A stretch of 32,637 nucleotides of DNA from an uncultured Prevotellaceae bacterium (lineage in GTDB: Bacteria > Bacteroidota > Bacteroidia > Bacteroidales > Bacteroidaceae), in the NCBI GenBank assembly GCA_946625675.1, contig CAMOTI010000148.1, forward strand, positions 1-32,637, in the 5' to 3' direction. Made by a program: the position numbers and the translations under genes. Below are positions 8,152 through 16,700 of the stretch, piece by piece (the first letter of the stretch is position 1; every line of letters starts with the position of its first letter). Below the pieces are notes generated by a model that was not told the DNA's origin, made no database searches, and saw only the letters and a list, made by a program, of their open reading frames with translations.

Positions 8152-9762
8152 ATGGATAAGAAAAACATGTTAAGATGGTGCTGTATGGCCTTGCTGATGC
8201 TGCTCAGTACCTCAAGGGTAAGTGCCCAGAACCCTTATCTGCCGCTTTGGGAGTTTATTCCCGACGGTGAACCCTATTTGTTTGAGGACCCGGACAAACC
8301 TGGCGAGTACCGCGTGTATATCTACGGATCGCACGACATGCTGAAGACGGAGTACTGCGGCCGGGACCAGGTGGTATGGTCCGCCCCGGTCAACGACTTG
8401 ACCAGCTGGCGTTATGATGGCATCATCTTCAAGAGCGAGCGTGATGCCAACGGCAACCTGCTGAATGAGGGCGGGCTGGCCGATGTGCTGTACGCACCCG
8501 ACGTGGCCTTGAAAACGAATCCCGACGGCACGAAGACCTATTATCTCTATCCTAATAACCAGGCTGGCGGTCGTCAGACGATGGTAGCGAAGTCAGACCG
8601 TCCCGACGGCCCGTTCGTGGTGTGCAACTGGAGCAAGGACAATCCCCGCGAGACCACCGGTATCTTGCATTTCGACCCCGCCGCTTTTGTGGATGACGAC
8701 GGCCGTGCATACGCCTACTGGGGATTTGAAAATTCAGAGGCGGCAGAGCTTGACCCTTCCACGATGTGTACGTTGAAGCCCGGCACACAAATCATCAAGG
8801 ACATGATCCCCGGCCGGAAGCAAGACGATTTGTTCCGCTTTTTTGAGGCATCTTCAATCCGCAAAATCAAGGACAAATATGTGTTTGTCTACAGCCGTTG
8901 GACCCGTGAGGGCGAGTTTGACTTGCCCGGCAGCAACTATACGCTGGCATACGCCTACAGCGACCACCCGCTCGGTCCCTGGACCTACGGCGGCACCATC
9001 ATAGACGGGCGAGCCCGCGGTAAGGATGTGAATGGCAACACGATTCCCACGGCGTCTTCTACCGGCAACACCCATGGCAGCATCTTGGAAATCAACGGCA
9101 AGTGGTGGGTATTCTACCATCGCCAGACCGGCTCCAACGAGTTCTCTCGGCAGGCGATGGTAGCCCCGATTGAGGTGAAAGTGGAAGAAGGCAAAGGGGG
9201 CAAGGTGATTATCAGCGAAGGGGAATATACTTCAGAGGGTTTCGCCACAGACGGCTTGAATCCATTCCACCGCACACCAGCCGGCCTGGCCTGCTACCTG
9301 ATTGGCCCGAAACCCGATGAGGTGGAGTTCCCGAACAAACATCATTTCGGTTCTTATCTGCAGCCCGTCTATCTCGATTATGACTCCTATCAGGGACCTT
9401 CATCACAGAAAGTGCCGTTCATGCCAGTGGTGAACAATACCGACAGGTCAACAGTAGGGTATAAGTATTTTAATTTCAACCGACTTGGACAATCACAGTC
9501 TGTGTCAATGCTAATACGGCTGAAACCGCTCGGCATCAACGGAAAGATAGAAATTCTTGTTGGAAGTCCTTACAAGGAGAAAAGCGGAAAATGTGTCGGA
9601 AGGGTTGATATCAAGAGCGACATGGCGCAGAAAATGACAGAGCTGTCCGTGCCGCTGAGAGGCATCTATGGCATGACAGGCAAACAGCCAGTCTATTTCC
9701 TCTTCACCTCTGACACGAAGGAACGGTCGATATGTGATTTCTATGATTTTATGTTTAAATAA
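8152..9762 (+). CDS. secreted GH43 glycosidase
   Basis: The product is 536 residues and belongs to the five-bladed beta-propeller GH43 family (arabinofuranosidase, arabinanase or beta-xylosidase activities). ATG 8152 was chosen because it starts a signal peptide (cleavage after about residue 25, VSA) and the upstream in-frame ATG at 8116 falls at the predicted transcription start. Candidate catalytic residues are Asp46 (LFEDPD, base), Asp117 (YAPDVAL, pKa modulator) and Glu232 (FFEASSIRK, acid), with the GH43 segment HFDPAAFVDDDGRAYAYWG between. A C-terminal beta-sandwich-like region of about 150 residues follows. Base composition drops within the gene near 9400, so this C-terminal part may have a different origin. 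The next gene starts 12 bp downstream, in one operon. Confidence 0.9.
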   Translation: MDKKNMLRWCCMALLMLLSTSRVSAQNPYLPLWEFIPDGEPYLFEDPDKPGEYRVYIYGSHDMLKTEYCGRDQVVWSAPVNDLTSWRYDGIIFKSERDANGNLLNEGGLADVLYAPDVALKTNPDGTKTYYLYPNNQAGGRQTMVAKSDRPDGPFVVCNWSKDNPRETTGILHFDPAAFVDDDGRAYAYWGFENSEAAELDPSTMCTLKPGTQIIKDMIPGRKQDDLFRFFEASSIRKIKDKYVFVYSRWTREGEFDLPGSNYTLAYAYSDHPLGPWTYGGTIIDGRARGKDVNGNTIPTASSTGNTHGSILEINGKWWVFYHRQTGSNEFSRQAMVAPIEVKVEEGKGGKVIISEGEYTSEGFATDGLNPFHRTPAGLACYLIGPKPDEVEFPNKHHFGSYLQPVYLDYDSYQGPSSQKVPFMPVVNNTDRSTVGYKYFNFNRLGQSQSVSMLIRLKPLGINGKIEILVGSPYKEKSGKCVGRVDIKSDMAQKMTELSVPLRGIYGMTGKQPVYFLFTSDTKERSICDFYDFMFK

Positions 9763-9774
9763 ACGCCAACAACC

Positions 9775-11193
9775 ATGAGACGATATCCTTCATACATATT
9801 GCTGACGCTGGTGCTTATGTTGTTTTCCTCGTTGCAGGCCAGAAAAAGACAGGAACTGAAACCCAGGCTGGTCGTGATGACGGATATTTGTCCGGCTGAT
9901 GTGGAACCCGATGACATAGAGTCTGCCATCCGTCTGCTTGCCTATGCTGACCGTTTTGAAATCGAGGCTGTCATTCCTTCAATAGGATGGAACTGCGACC
10001 CTTATCCTCCAGAATGGGTGAAATGTCTTGAGAATGTGATAGATGCATACGAGAAGGATGTGCATAACTTGATGAATCGGTCACACCAGACATCGTTTCT
10101 CCCCTTAAATCAAGAACAGACAATGGCTCAGCCTATTGGTTATTGGCCGAGTGCCGACTATTTGAGGAGCCGTGTGGCTTTAGGTAGCCCGAAAGCAGGC
10201 ATTGGGGTGATAGGCGAAGGTAACGACACGCCAGGCAGCAGAAAAATCATTGAGCTGTTGGATGAGGCAGATGAACGCCCGATTTATTTCTGTGCGTGGG
10301 GTGGAGCGAATACGCTATCCCAGGCAGTATGGCGGCTTCAACATGACAGGAGCCCAAAAGACTTGATCAGGGCTTTGCATAAAATGCGTCTTTACACTAT
10401 CACCGACCAGGATATGAAGTGGACGATGCGAAGGCAACTAGACTACAGCTCTCACATGTGGCTGCGAAAAGAGTTTTCCAACGAGTTGATGCTGATATGG
10501 GATGAGTCGGCATGGCTGAACCATAATGACCTTGGCAACAAGAATTGGGACCGTCATGCACGACTGATTCAGGGACATGGAGAAATGGGCAGGATTTATC
10601 CGAAGAACAAATATGGTGTGGAAGGCGATACCCCCAGTTTCTTTCATTGTATGCCCAACGGTCTGAACGACCCTGATGACCCTACACAAGTTGGGTGGGG
10701 AGGCTATCATCAGTTCGGTCTGTCGCCAGATGGCCTGACTTATGCTTGGACAAACTGGCAACAGCCCGTGAAGGATTATTCCAACCATTTTGAAGTTCGA
10801 TTCTATCCTGATGAGTTCAACGACTTTGCGGCAAGGATGCAGTGGGCTGCTGAAGGCAAGGGAACAACGAATCCGGTAGTTATCGTCAATGGAAAGCGGG
10901 GCCTTTCACCGATACTGCTAAAAGCGAAAGTTGGCCAGACCATCAAGCTGAATGCCGGTAAAAGTTACGACCCTGAAGGTGACACACTTCGATTTCTATG
11001 GTGGGAGCAGCTGCCAAAGACCAAGTCAACAGGAGTTTTAACAAATGTGTCGGCCACTCAATCCCCTGTTTTGACAGTGATTGTCCCACCATCCTACAAA
11101 GGGAGGAAGATACATCTTGTTTGTGAGGTCCACGATGACAGTCCCTTTCAATTGGTTTCCTACCGACGTGTCATTATCGATGTGGCTGAATGA
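9775..11193 (+). CDS. secreted DUF1593 / Sde182-type nucleoside-hydrolase-like protein
   Basis: The 472-residue product starts with a signal peptide (MRRYPSYILLTLVLMLFSSLQA). The body matches the DUF1593 family, renamed for the cellulose-binding protein Sde182: RLVVMTDICPADVEPDDIES near residues 30-50 resembles the Asp-rich metal site of nucleoside hydrolases. YFCAWGGANTLSQAVW and YTITDQDMKW are further family-typical segments. The C-terminal 100 residues (from NPVVIVNGKRG) form the usual Ig-like Sde182 C-terminal domain. Family members sit beside polysaccharide enzymes; their true substrate is not established. It follows the GH43 gene by 12 bp, so the two probably act on the same glycan. GC content is lower than in most neighbours. 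Confidence 0.88.
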   Translation: MRRYPSYILLTLVLMLFSSLQARKRQELKPRLVVMTDICPADVEPDDIESAIRLLAYADRFEIEAVIPSIGWNCDPYPPEWVKCLENVIDAYEKDVHNLMNRSHQTSFLPLNQEQTMAQPIGYWPSADYLRSRVALGSPKAGIGVIGEGNDTPGSRKIIELLDEADERPIYFCAWGGANTLSQAVWRLQHDRSPKDLIRALHKMRLYTITDQDMKWTMRRQLDYSSHMWLRKEFSNELMLIWDESAWLNHNDLGNKNWDRHARLIQGHGEMGRIYPKNKYGVEGDTPSFFHCMPNGLNDPDDPTQVGWGGYHQFGLSPDGLTYAWTNWQQPVKDYSNHFEVRFYPDEFNDFAARMQWAAEGKGTTNPVVIVNGKRGLSPILLKAKVGQTIKLNAGKSYDPEGDTLRFLWWEQLPKTKSTGVLTNVSATQSPVLTVIVPPSYKGRKIHLVCEVHDDSPFQLVSYRRVIIDVAE

Positions 11194-11201
11194 TAACTCT
11201 G

Positions 11202-11242
11202 AGTGTCAAAATCAATGGTCTGTTGGTTTTGACACTTTTTTT
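11202..11242 (+). terminator. terminator of the GH43-DUF1593 operon
   Basis: A 14-bp stem with one wobble (11202-11215 with 11223-11236) and a 7-base loop is followed by seven T, beginning 9 bp after the stop codon. Confidence 0.88.
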
Positions 11243-11337
11243 GTTAGAAATGCAACATAGGGGGCGTATGGTGCATTCTGTGTTTTAGCTTGAAAATAAT
11301 TGAAACGTGGAAGAAAGCGAATCATGCTTTTTATACG

Positions 11338-11345
11338 TATATTTG
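11338..11345 (+). promoter_or_regulatory. TATATTTG -7 box for the esterase gene
   Basis: The sequence is a full match to TAnnTTTG, 30 bp before ATG 11375. The box rules out the longer reading from 11300, because that start would lie upstream of the transcription start. Confidence 0.6.
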
Positions 11346-11374
11346 CAAAAATATCAAAAAATACAGCAATGATT

Positions 11375-13465
11375 ATGAAACGACTTCCGATTATGATGCT
11401 GATGATGTGTGTGGCCACGCTGAGCCATGCACTGGAGAACATCAAAGTGGGCAACACCACCCGTACAATGATTTCTTATGCCCCCAAGGGCCTCCCTGCC
11501 AGTCCCGCGTTGATGATAGCCTGCCACGGAGCCAACCAGGACGCTCCCTATCTTCAGAGCCTGGCGAAGTGGGAGAGTGTGGCCGACACCGCCAAGTTCG
11601 TCGTGGTTTATGCCAACGGAGTGAACAAATACTGGGACATCTCCGGCACGAGCGACCTTCAGTTCATGGAGGTCATCATCGATTCCATGTACTCACGCTA
11701 CCACATCAACAAGAACCGCGTGTACCTGACCGGCTTCTCGATGGGAGGTATGTTCACTTATCACGCCGCCAACCGCATGGCCGACAAAATCGCAGCCTTC
11801 GCGCCTGTCAGCGGCTATCCGATGGGCGGTCCGAACGCAACAGCCTCTCGTCCGGTTCCGATACTTCATACCCACGGCACTGCTGATGATGTGTGCTCGT
11901 ATGGACCCGTTCAGTCGCATATCGACGCATGGGTGAAGTTCAACGGATGCAATCCAACACCCGAAATCATCAAGCCATATCCGAAGTCGAAACCCAACTC
12001 TCCTGCAGAGCTGAAACGCTACCGTGGAGGCAAGAACGGGGTAGAGGTCGCACTGCTCACACTGGCCGACAAAGGGCACTGGTGGTCAATGGACACGGCT
12101 CAGGCTTTGACATCGGAAGAGATATGGAATTTCTGCAAACGTTACAGCCTGGGACCTGACGGACCGGAGCTGACCGAGGTCACTCCGGAAAACCGGTCGT
12201 TCGACATGCTGGCGGACCGCGACGACACGTTTTCTGCCACCTTCTCTGAGCGTGTGAGCCAAAAAGCAATATCCGCCACGCTGACATCGGAAAAAGGCAC
12301 GGTTATAGCCCTTGAGACCCAGCAGTCGGAAGATTACAGCCCGACAGTCACATTCAAAATCCCGTCAGGAAGCACGGTGGCTGACGGCATATACACCCTG
12401 AGCATCACGAACGCTACGAACAAGGAAGGCGGTGTGGCTGAGCCCTTCACGTTCACCTACGTATACGGCGTGGAGGAAGTGGGTGCCACCCTGAACGTGG
12501 ACACCATCTTCTGCCCCGACCTGGGGGCAGAGCGCGACGCTATCGGTGAAGGCATCCCGGCCGGATGGAGGCGAGTGATGACGCCTTCGTCGGGCTCGGC
12601 AGAGACTCTGAACGGAGCCGTTGCCAACTGTGCCGGCGTGCGCATGAAATATTTCCAGCCCGGAGGAGACTTCGACGCGGGATTCTATCTGAGCGCCAGG
12701 GAGTATGCGTCGTGCAACCTGTATTACAGCTACGCCGCATCCAAGCGCCTGCCATTCAAGAAAGGAAAATACCGCGTCTCTTTCAACTCCACCTACTGGA
12801 GCGAAGGCGCTAAAAACGCCAACGCCACCTTCAATTTCTATCTGAAAGACTACAAAGAAGGAAAAACCGCCGTCTCCGCCACCTCTCTCCTCTCGTCGAA
12901 CACGATGAAAGAGAGCACCGACCAGCAAATCACGGGATCGAAACACCATGAGATAGACTTCAACATCACCACCACCACCTTCTACGTGCTTGACTTCGAG
13001 ATGTCGGAAGGCTGGAACTCCGTCATATTGGGCAATATCCTGGTGACCACACAGCCATCGATAGCCGATATCTATAAAGGCGAATTTTTCCGTACGATGC
13101 TGGCAGCCAAAGAATCCGTGAAAGGGTATGAGCAGACGGATGAGGGCATGGCCCTCCTGGGCGTGATAGCCAGCTATGACGATTTCGCCAGCATAGAGCC
13201 CTCCAAGAACGAGGCAGCCACAAAGGCCGTGGCCGACGCACTCGCCAAATTCAATGCCGTGAAGGGAGAGCTGACGCCACAGCTCAGCGTGCCGGGCGAC
13301 GTGAACGGCGATGGCACAGTCGACATCAGCGACATCGAGGCCATCATCAACCAGATAGCCGGCACGACCAGCTATGAGAACGCTGACGTGAACAGCGATA
13401 AAAAAGTGGATATCAGCGACATCGTGGCCGTGATCAATATCATCGCAGAGGGTTCCACGGATTGA
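11375..13465 (+). CDS. secreted CE1/PHB-depolymerase-like esterase with dockerin
   Basis: The product is 696 residues. ATG 11375 begins a signal peptide (MKRLPIMMLMMCVATLSHA); ATG 11369 is an equal alternative. Residues 20-255 form an alpha/beta-hydrolase of the LpqC/feruloyl-esterase (CE1) type: Ser122 in GFSMGG is the nucleophile, Asp171 or Asp172 in HGTADD the acid, His235 in KGHWW the base, with HGANQDA as a likely oxyanion segment. These enzymes cleave ester-linked ferulate or acetate from plant polysaccharide, or short polyester chains; the plant-glycan setting favours the first. A beta-sandwich (about 265-365, Big-like), a carbohydrate-binding-like domain (about 375-560) and a helical stretch lead to a C-terminal dockerin (641-691). 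It has its own promoter and terminator. Confidence 0.87.
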   Translation: MKRLPIMMLMMCVATLSHALENIKVGNTTRTMISYAPKGLPASPALMIACHGANQDAPYLQSLAKWESVADTAKFVVVYANGVNKYWDISGTSDLQFMEVIIDSMYSRYHINKNRVYLTGFSMGGMFTYHAANRMADKIAAFAPVSGYPMGGPNATASRPVPILHTHGTADDVCSYGPVQSHIDAWVKFNGCNPTPEIIKPYPKSKPNSPAELKRYRGGKNGVEVALLTLADKGHWWSMDTAQALTSEEIWNFCKRYSLGPDGPELTEVTPENRSFDMLADRDDTFSATFSERVSQKAISATLTSEKGTVIALETQQSEDYSPTVTFKIPSGSTVADGIYTLSITNATNKEGGVAEPFTFTYVYGVEEVGATLNVDTIFCPDLGAERDAIGEGIPAGWRRVMTPSSGSAETLNGAVANCAGVRMKYFQPGGDFDAGFYLSAREYASCNLYYSYAASKRLPFKKGKYRVSFNSTYWSEGAKNANATFNFYLKDYKEGKTAVSATSLLSSNTMKESTDQQITGSKHHEIDFNITTTTFYVLDFEMSEGWNSVILGNILVTTQPSIADIYKGEFFRTMLAAKESVKGYEQTDEGMALLGVIASYDDFASIEPSKNEAATKAVADALAKFNAVKGELTPQLSVPGDVNGDGTVDISDIEAIINQIAGTTSYENADVNSDKKVDISDIVAVINIIAEGSTD
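13295..13447 (+). other. dockerin-like segment (in the esterase)
   Basis: It encodes GDVNGDGTVDISDIEAIIN and ADVNSDKKVDISDIVAVIN, the paired EF-hand-like loops of a type I dockerin. Only five residues follow. Its second half is almost identical at DNA level to that of the PL11 dockerin (about 41 bases with two differences). Confidence 0.87.
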
Positions 13466-13571
13466 GCAGCTGGGGCGTTCTGTAAATTCTGATTTTGTGT
13501 ATGGATTAACCCATGAAACGGATTCCCTTGGAGCCACCCGTAAATTTTGAATTACGACAAATACAGAGCGT

Positions 13572-13606
13572 GCAGCCGGCATAACCTTGATTGCCGGCTG
13601 CATTTT
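13572..13606 (+). terminator. terminator after the esterase gene
   Basis: A perfect 9-bp GC-rich stem (GCAGCCGGC 13572-13580 with 13593-13601) is followed by ATTTTTC. Confidence 0.85.
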
Positions 13607-13662
13607 TCGTGCGATTACCTGACTCAGGTGTCCTTTTGTCATAAATAATGCATATTTATACC

Positions 13663-13696
13663 AAATAAAGGTGTATATGTCGAAATAAAGTTGTAT
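13663..13696 (+). repeat. two 14-bp direct repeats, 20-bp period, at the PL11 promoter
   Basis: AAATAAAGGTGTAT (13663-13676) and AAATAAAGTTGTAT (13683-13696) differ at one base. The spacing of 20 bp is about two helical turns, and the second copy runs into the -7 box, so an operator or activator site is likely. Confidence 0.6.
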
Positions 13697-13701
13697 TTTT
13701 G
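13694..13701 (+). promoter_or_regulatory. TATTTTTG -7 box for the PL11 gene
   Basis: The sequence matches TAnnTTTG, with a predicted start near 13708 and a leader of about 79 nt. No TTTG is present at -33; the direct repeats occupy that place. Confidence 0.55.
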
Positions 13702-13786
13702 CAAAAAATTTGATTTTGTGTGTATTTACTACACTAACTAAACAACACGACACAGGAGACTAATTAACAAAAACTAATAGAGAAAA

Positions 13787-16700
13787 ATGAGAAAGACTAC
13801 CTTGTTGCTCGTCATGCTGCTGCTGACGACATGCGGCTTTGCGCAACGCATAACCGACAAGATTGACCGCGGACTGGTGGCCACCGTGGCACAGAACGGC
13901 GGTGGAAATTTCCTGAGTTGGAGAATTCTCGCAGAAGAGTATTACGATGTGACCTACAACCTCTACTGCAATGGCACAAAAATCGCCTCCGACTTGAAAG
14001 TAAGCAACTATGTACATTCTGGTGGCAATGCCAGCAGCCAGTACCAGGTGGCACCTGTCGTACGGGGTGTGGAAGGCAAGAAATGTGATGCCGTGACGCG
14101 ATGGGGAGGCGACTTCGTCTATTCCCTGACCGGCTTCCATGAAGGCTATACCGACTTCGCCGTCAAGCCCGTGACCGCACGCGACGGATCGGTCGTGACC
14201 GGAAACTATGCCATCAACGACATATCACTCGCGGACGTGGACGGCGACGGCACCGTGGAGTTCATCGTGAAGCGTCTGAGCAACCTGAACTACGACCTGA
14301 CGAACAAGAAGGCGTTCAACCTCATCGAATGCTACAACCTGAAAGGGGATCGGCTGTGGTGGATTGACTGCGGACCGAACCTGCTCTCCGGATCGAACGT
14401 GGAGCTGAACGCCGTGGCATACGACTGGGACCGCGACGGACGGGCAGAGGTAATCATGCGCGGTGCCGACAACATGATTGTCCACACGAGCGACGGCAAC
14501 TCCATCAATATCGGCGACATGAACGCCGACACGCGCTGGAACGGCATGGAATACACCAACAGCGGACGTGAGTTTCTCCTTTATATCGACGGCCTCACCG
14601 GCAAGCCTTATCCCATCGGCCCCAATGGCCGCCTGTGGATGGACTATCCATTGCCACGTTACGAAGTGGGGGAGACCAGCGACCTGCTTGGCTCCTCGGC
14701 TGAGGGAAACATCTGGGGAAGCGGCATCGCAGGCCACCGCCCCACCAAGCATTATTTCGGAGCGCCCTTCCTCGACGGACGTCATGCCAGCATCTTCCTC
14801 GGACGCGGATGCTACACACGCCATAAGTTCGTGGCCCTCGACGTGGACCCTGAAACTCATCAGCTGTCACAGCGCTGGCGCTGGAACTGCTACGACGGCT
14901 CAAGTCCATGGTTCGGAAACGGTTACCATAACTTCGGAGTTGCAGACGTTGACTGGGACGGAAGGGATGAGATTGTGTTCGGTTCGATGGTGATTGACGA
15001 CAACGGCCAGGGCCTCTCCACCACAGGCCTCGGACACGGCGACGCGCAGCACTGCAACGACTTCGACCCCTATCGCCACGGCCAGGAAATCTTTGCCTGC
15101 AACGAGACACGACCGGCCATGAACTACCGTGACGCCACCACCTCGAAGATTTACTACAGGCTGGTGTCGCCCGACGACGACGGACGTGCGCTATGCGGCA
15201 ACTTCACCAACCAGTATCCGGGCAGTGTGGGTGCCAGCTCACAAAGCGGAAGAATCAGCACCGTTGCCGACAAGCCGTTCGGCGACGTGGGCGGTTTCGA
15301 CCTGAACTTCCGAATCTACTGGGATGGCGACTTGTGTGAGGAAATCGTGAACAGCCCCGGCACAGAGAAGCAGGCCAAGATCGACAAGCTGGGCGTAGGA
15401 CGAATATTCCTGTCCACAGGCGACAACATGTGTAACTGGACCAAGAACACCCCTTCCGCACAAGGAGACATCTTCGGCGACTGGCGTGAGGAGCTCGTCA
15501 TGCGTGCTGAGGGCGACACGAAAATCCGAATATACACCACCAACTATCCAACCAAATACCGTATACCGACCCTGTGGCACGACCATCAGTACCGTCAGGC
15601 CATGGTGTGGCAGATGTGCGGCTACAACCAGCCGCCCCACGCCAGCTTCTTCCTCGGCGAGATGGAGAACATCACCATCGCTCCGCCGCCATTCACGATG
15701 ACCGGACGGACGGAAGTGGCCAACGGCGGCAGCATCAGCACAGCCAATGCCGGACAGCACGTGATTGTCTGCGAGACCAACAACACACAGGTGAGCGTGG
15801 CAGAGGGTGCCAACCCCCATATCGCCATGTTCAACGTGCCGTCGTGGGTGCAGGGAACGAACAGCAACAAGACCGACGGAACCGGACTCATCAAATATGA
15901 CTACTACACCTGCGACGTGAAAGGAGGAGCCTTTGCAGGCGACATGCGCCTCGTGAAGCAGGGAGACGGCATCCTCAACCTGCCAGCCGTAGCCCAGCAG
16001 TATACTGGCAACACCGACATCTGGGCCGGCACCGTGAATTTCGACGGAACACTGCTGAAATCCCCGCTCTGGCTCAACCGTTTCGCCGAGCTCAACTCCA
16101 ACGGCGGACAGTTCCGCAGCATCAGGATGGACTACGCATCCGTGTTGCGCCCCGGAGGGAAAGACAACGTGGGCAACATCACGGTGGACTCCCTGCGTCT
16201 GGGATTCGGATCGCGCATCATGATTGACATGAAGGACGCCGGAGAGGCCGGAGCCGACATCAACCCCGTGCCAGGATCAGACGTGACGACCGACGACACA
16301 CAGACAGAAGCACAGGCATCGAAGCAGACCGACATGATCAACGCAAAATACCTCTCCGTGGAGAAGAAGAGCGGCACGACATGGGAAGAATACGGGCCAC
16401 GCTATCTCAGTCCGGTGATGGAATTCTCCACTGGGACGGCCGACAGATTCCTGCCAGTTGGAAAATATCCTGTCATCAACGTCGAGAAGCTGGACGGCAA
16501 CCTCAATGACGTCAAGATTGAAGGCATCAGCAATCAGCTGCGCACTTCGCTCGTACAAGAAGAAAACACCATCTATCTGATGGTAGAGGAGCTGCGCGAG
16601 GCCTCCGACATCATCTGGAACGGACTGGCCAGCTCAACCTGGAATCTGGCCGACGATGAGAACTTCACGCTTGCCGCTGACGCCACCAGCACCGACAATA

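Larger units (their letters stand above)
13466..13786. other. spacer with terminator, direct repeats and promoter
   Basis: No gene is seen. It holds the esterase terminator, a pair of 14-bp direct repeats and the PL11 promoter box, all listed separately. The stretch 13620-13786 is very AT-rich. Confidence 0.6.

Noticed and set aside
12365-13753. 462-residue open frame on the minus strand
   Set aside because: It lies opposite the esterase gene, which has a signal peptide, catalytic triad and dockerin; the reverse frame is open because of GC-rich codon choice and matches no family.
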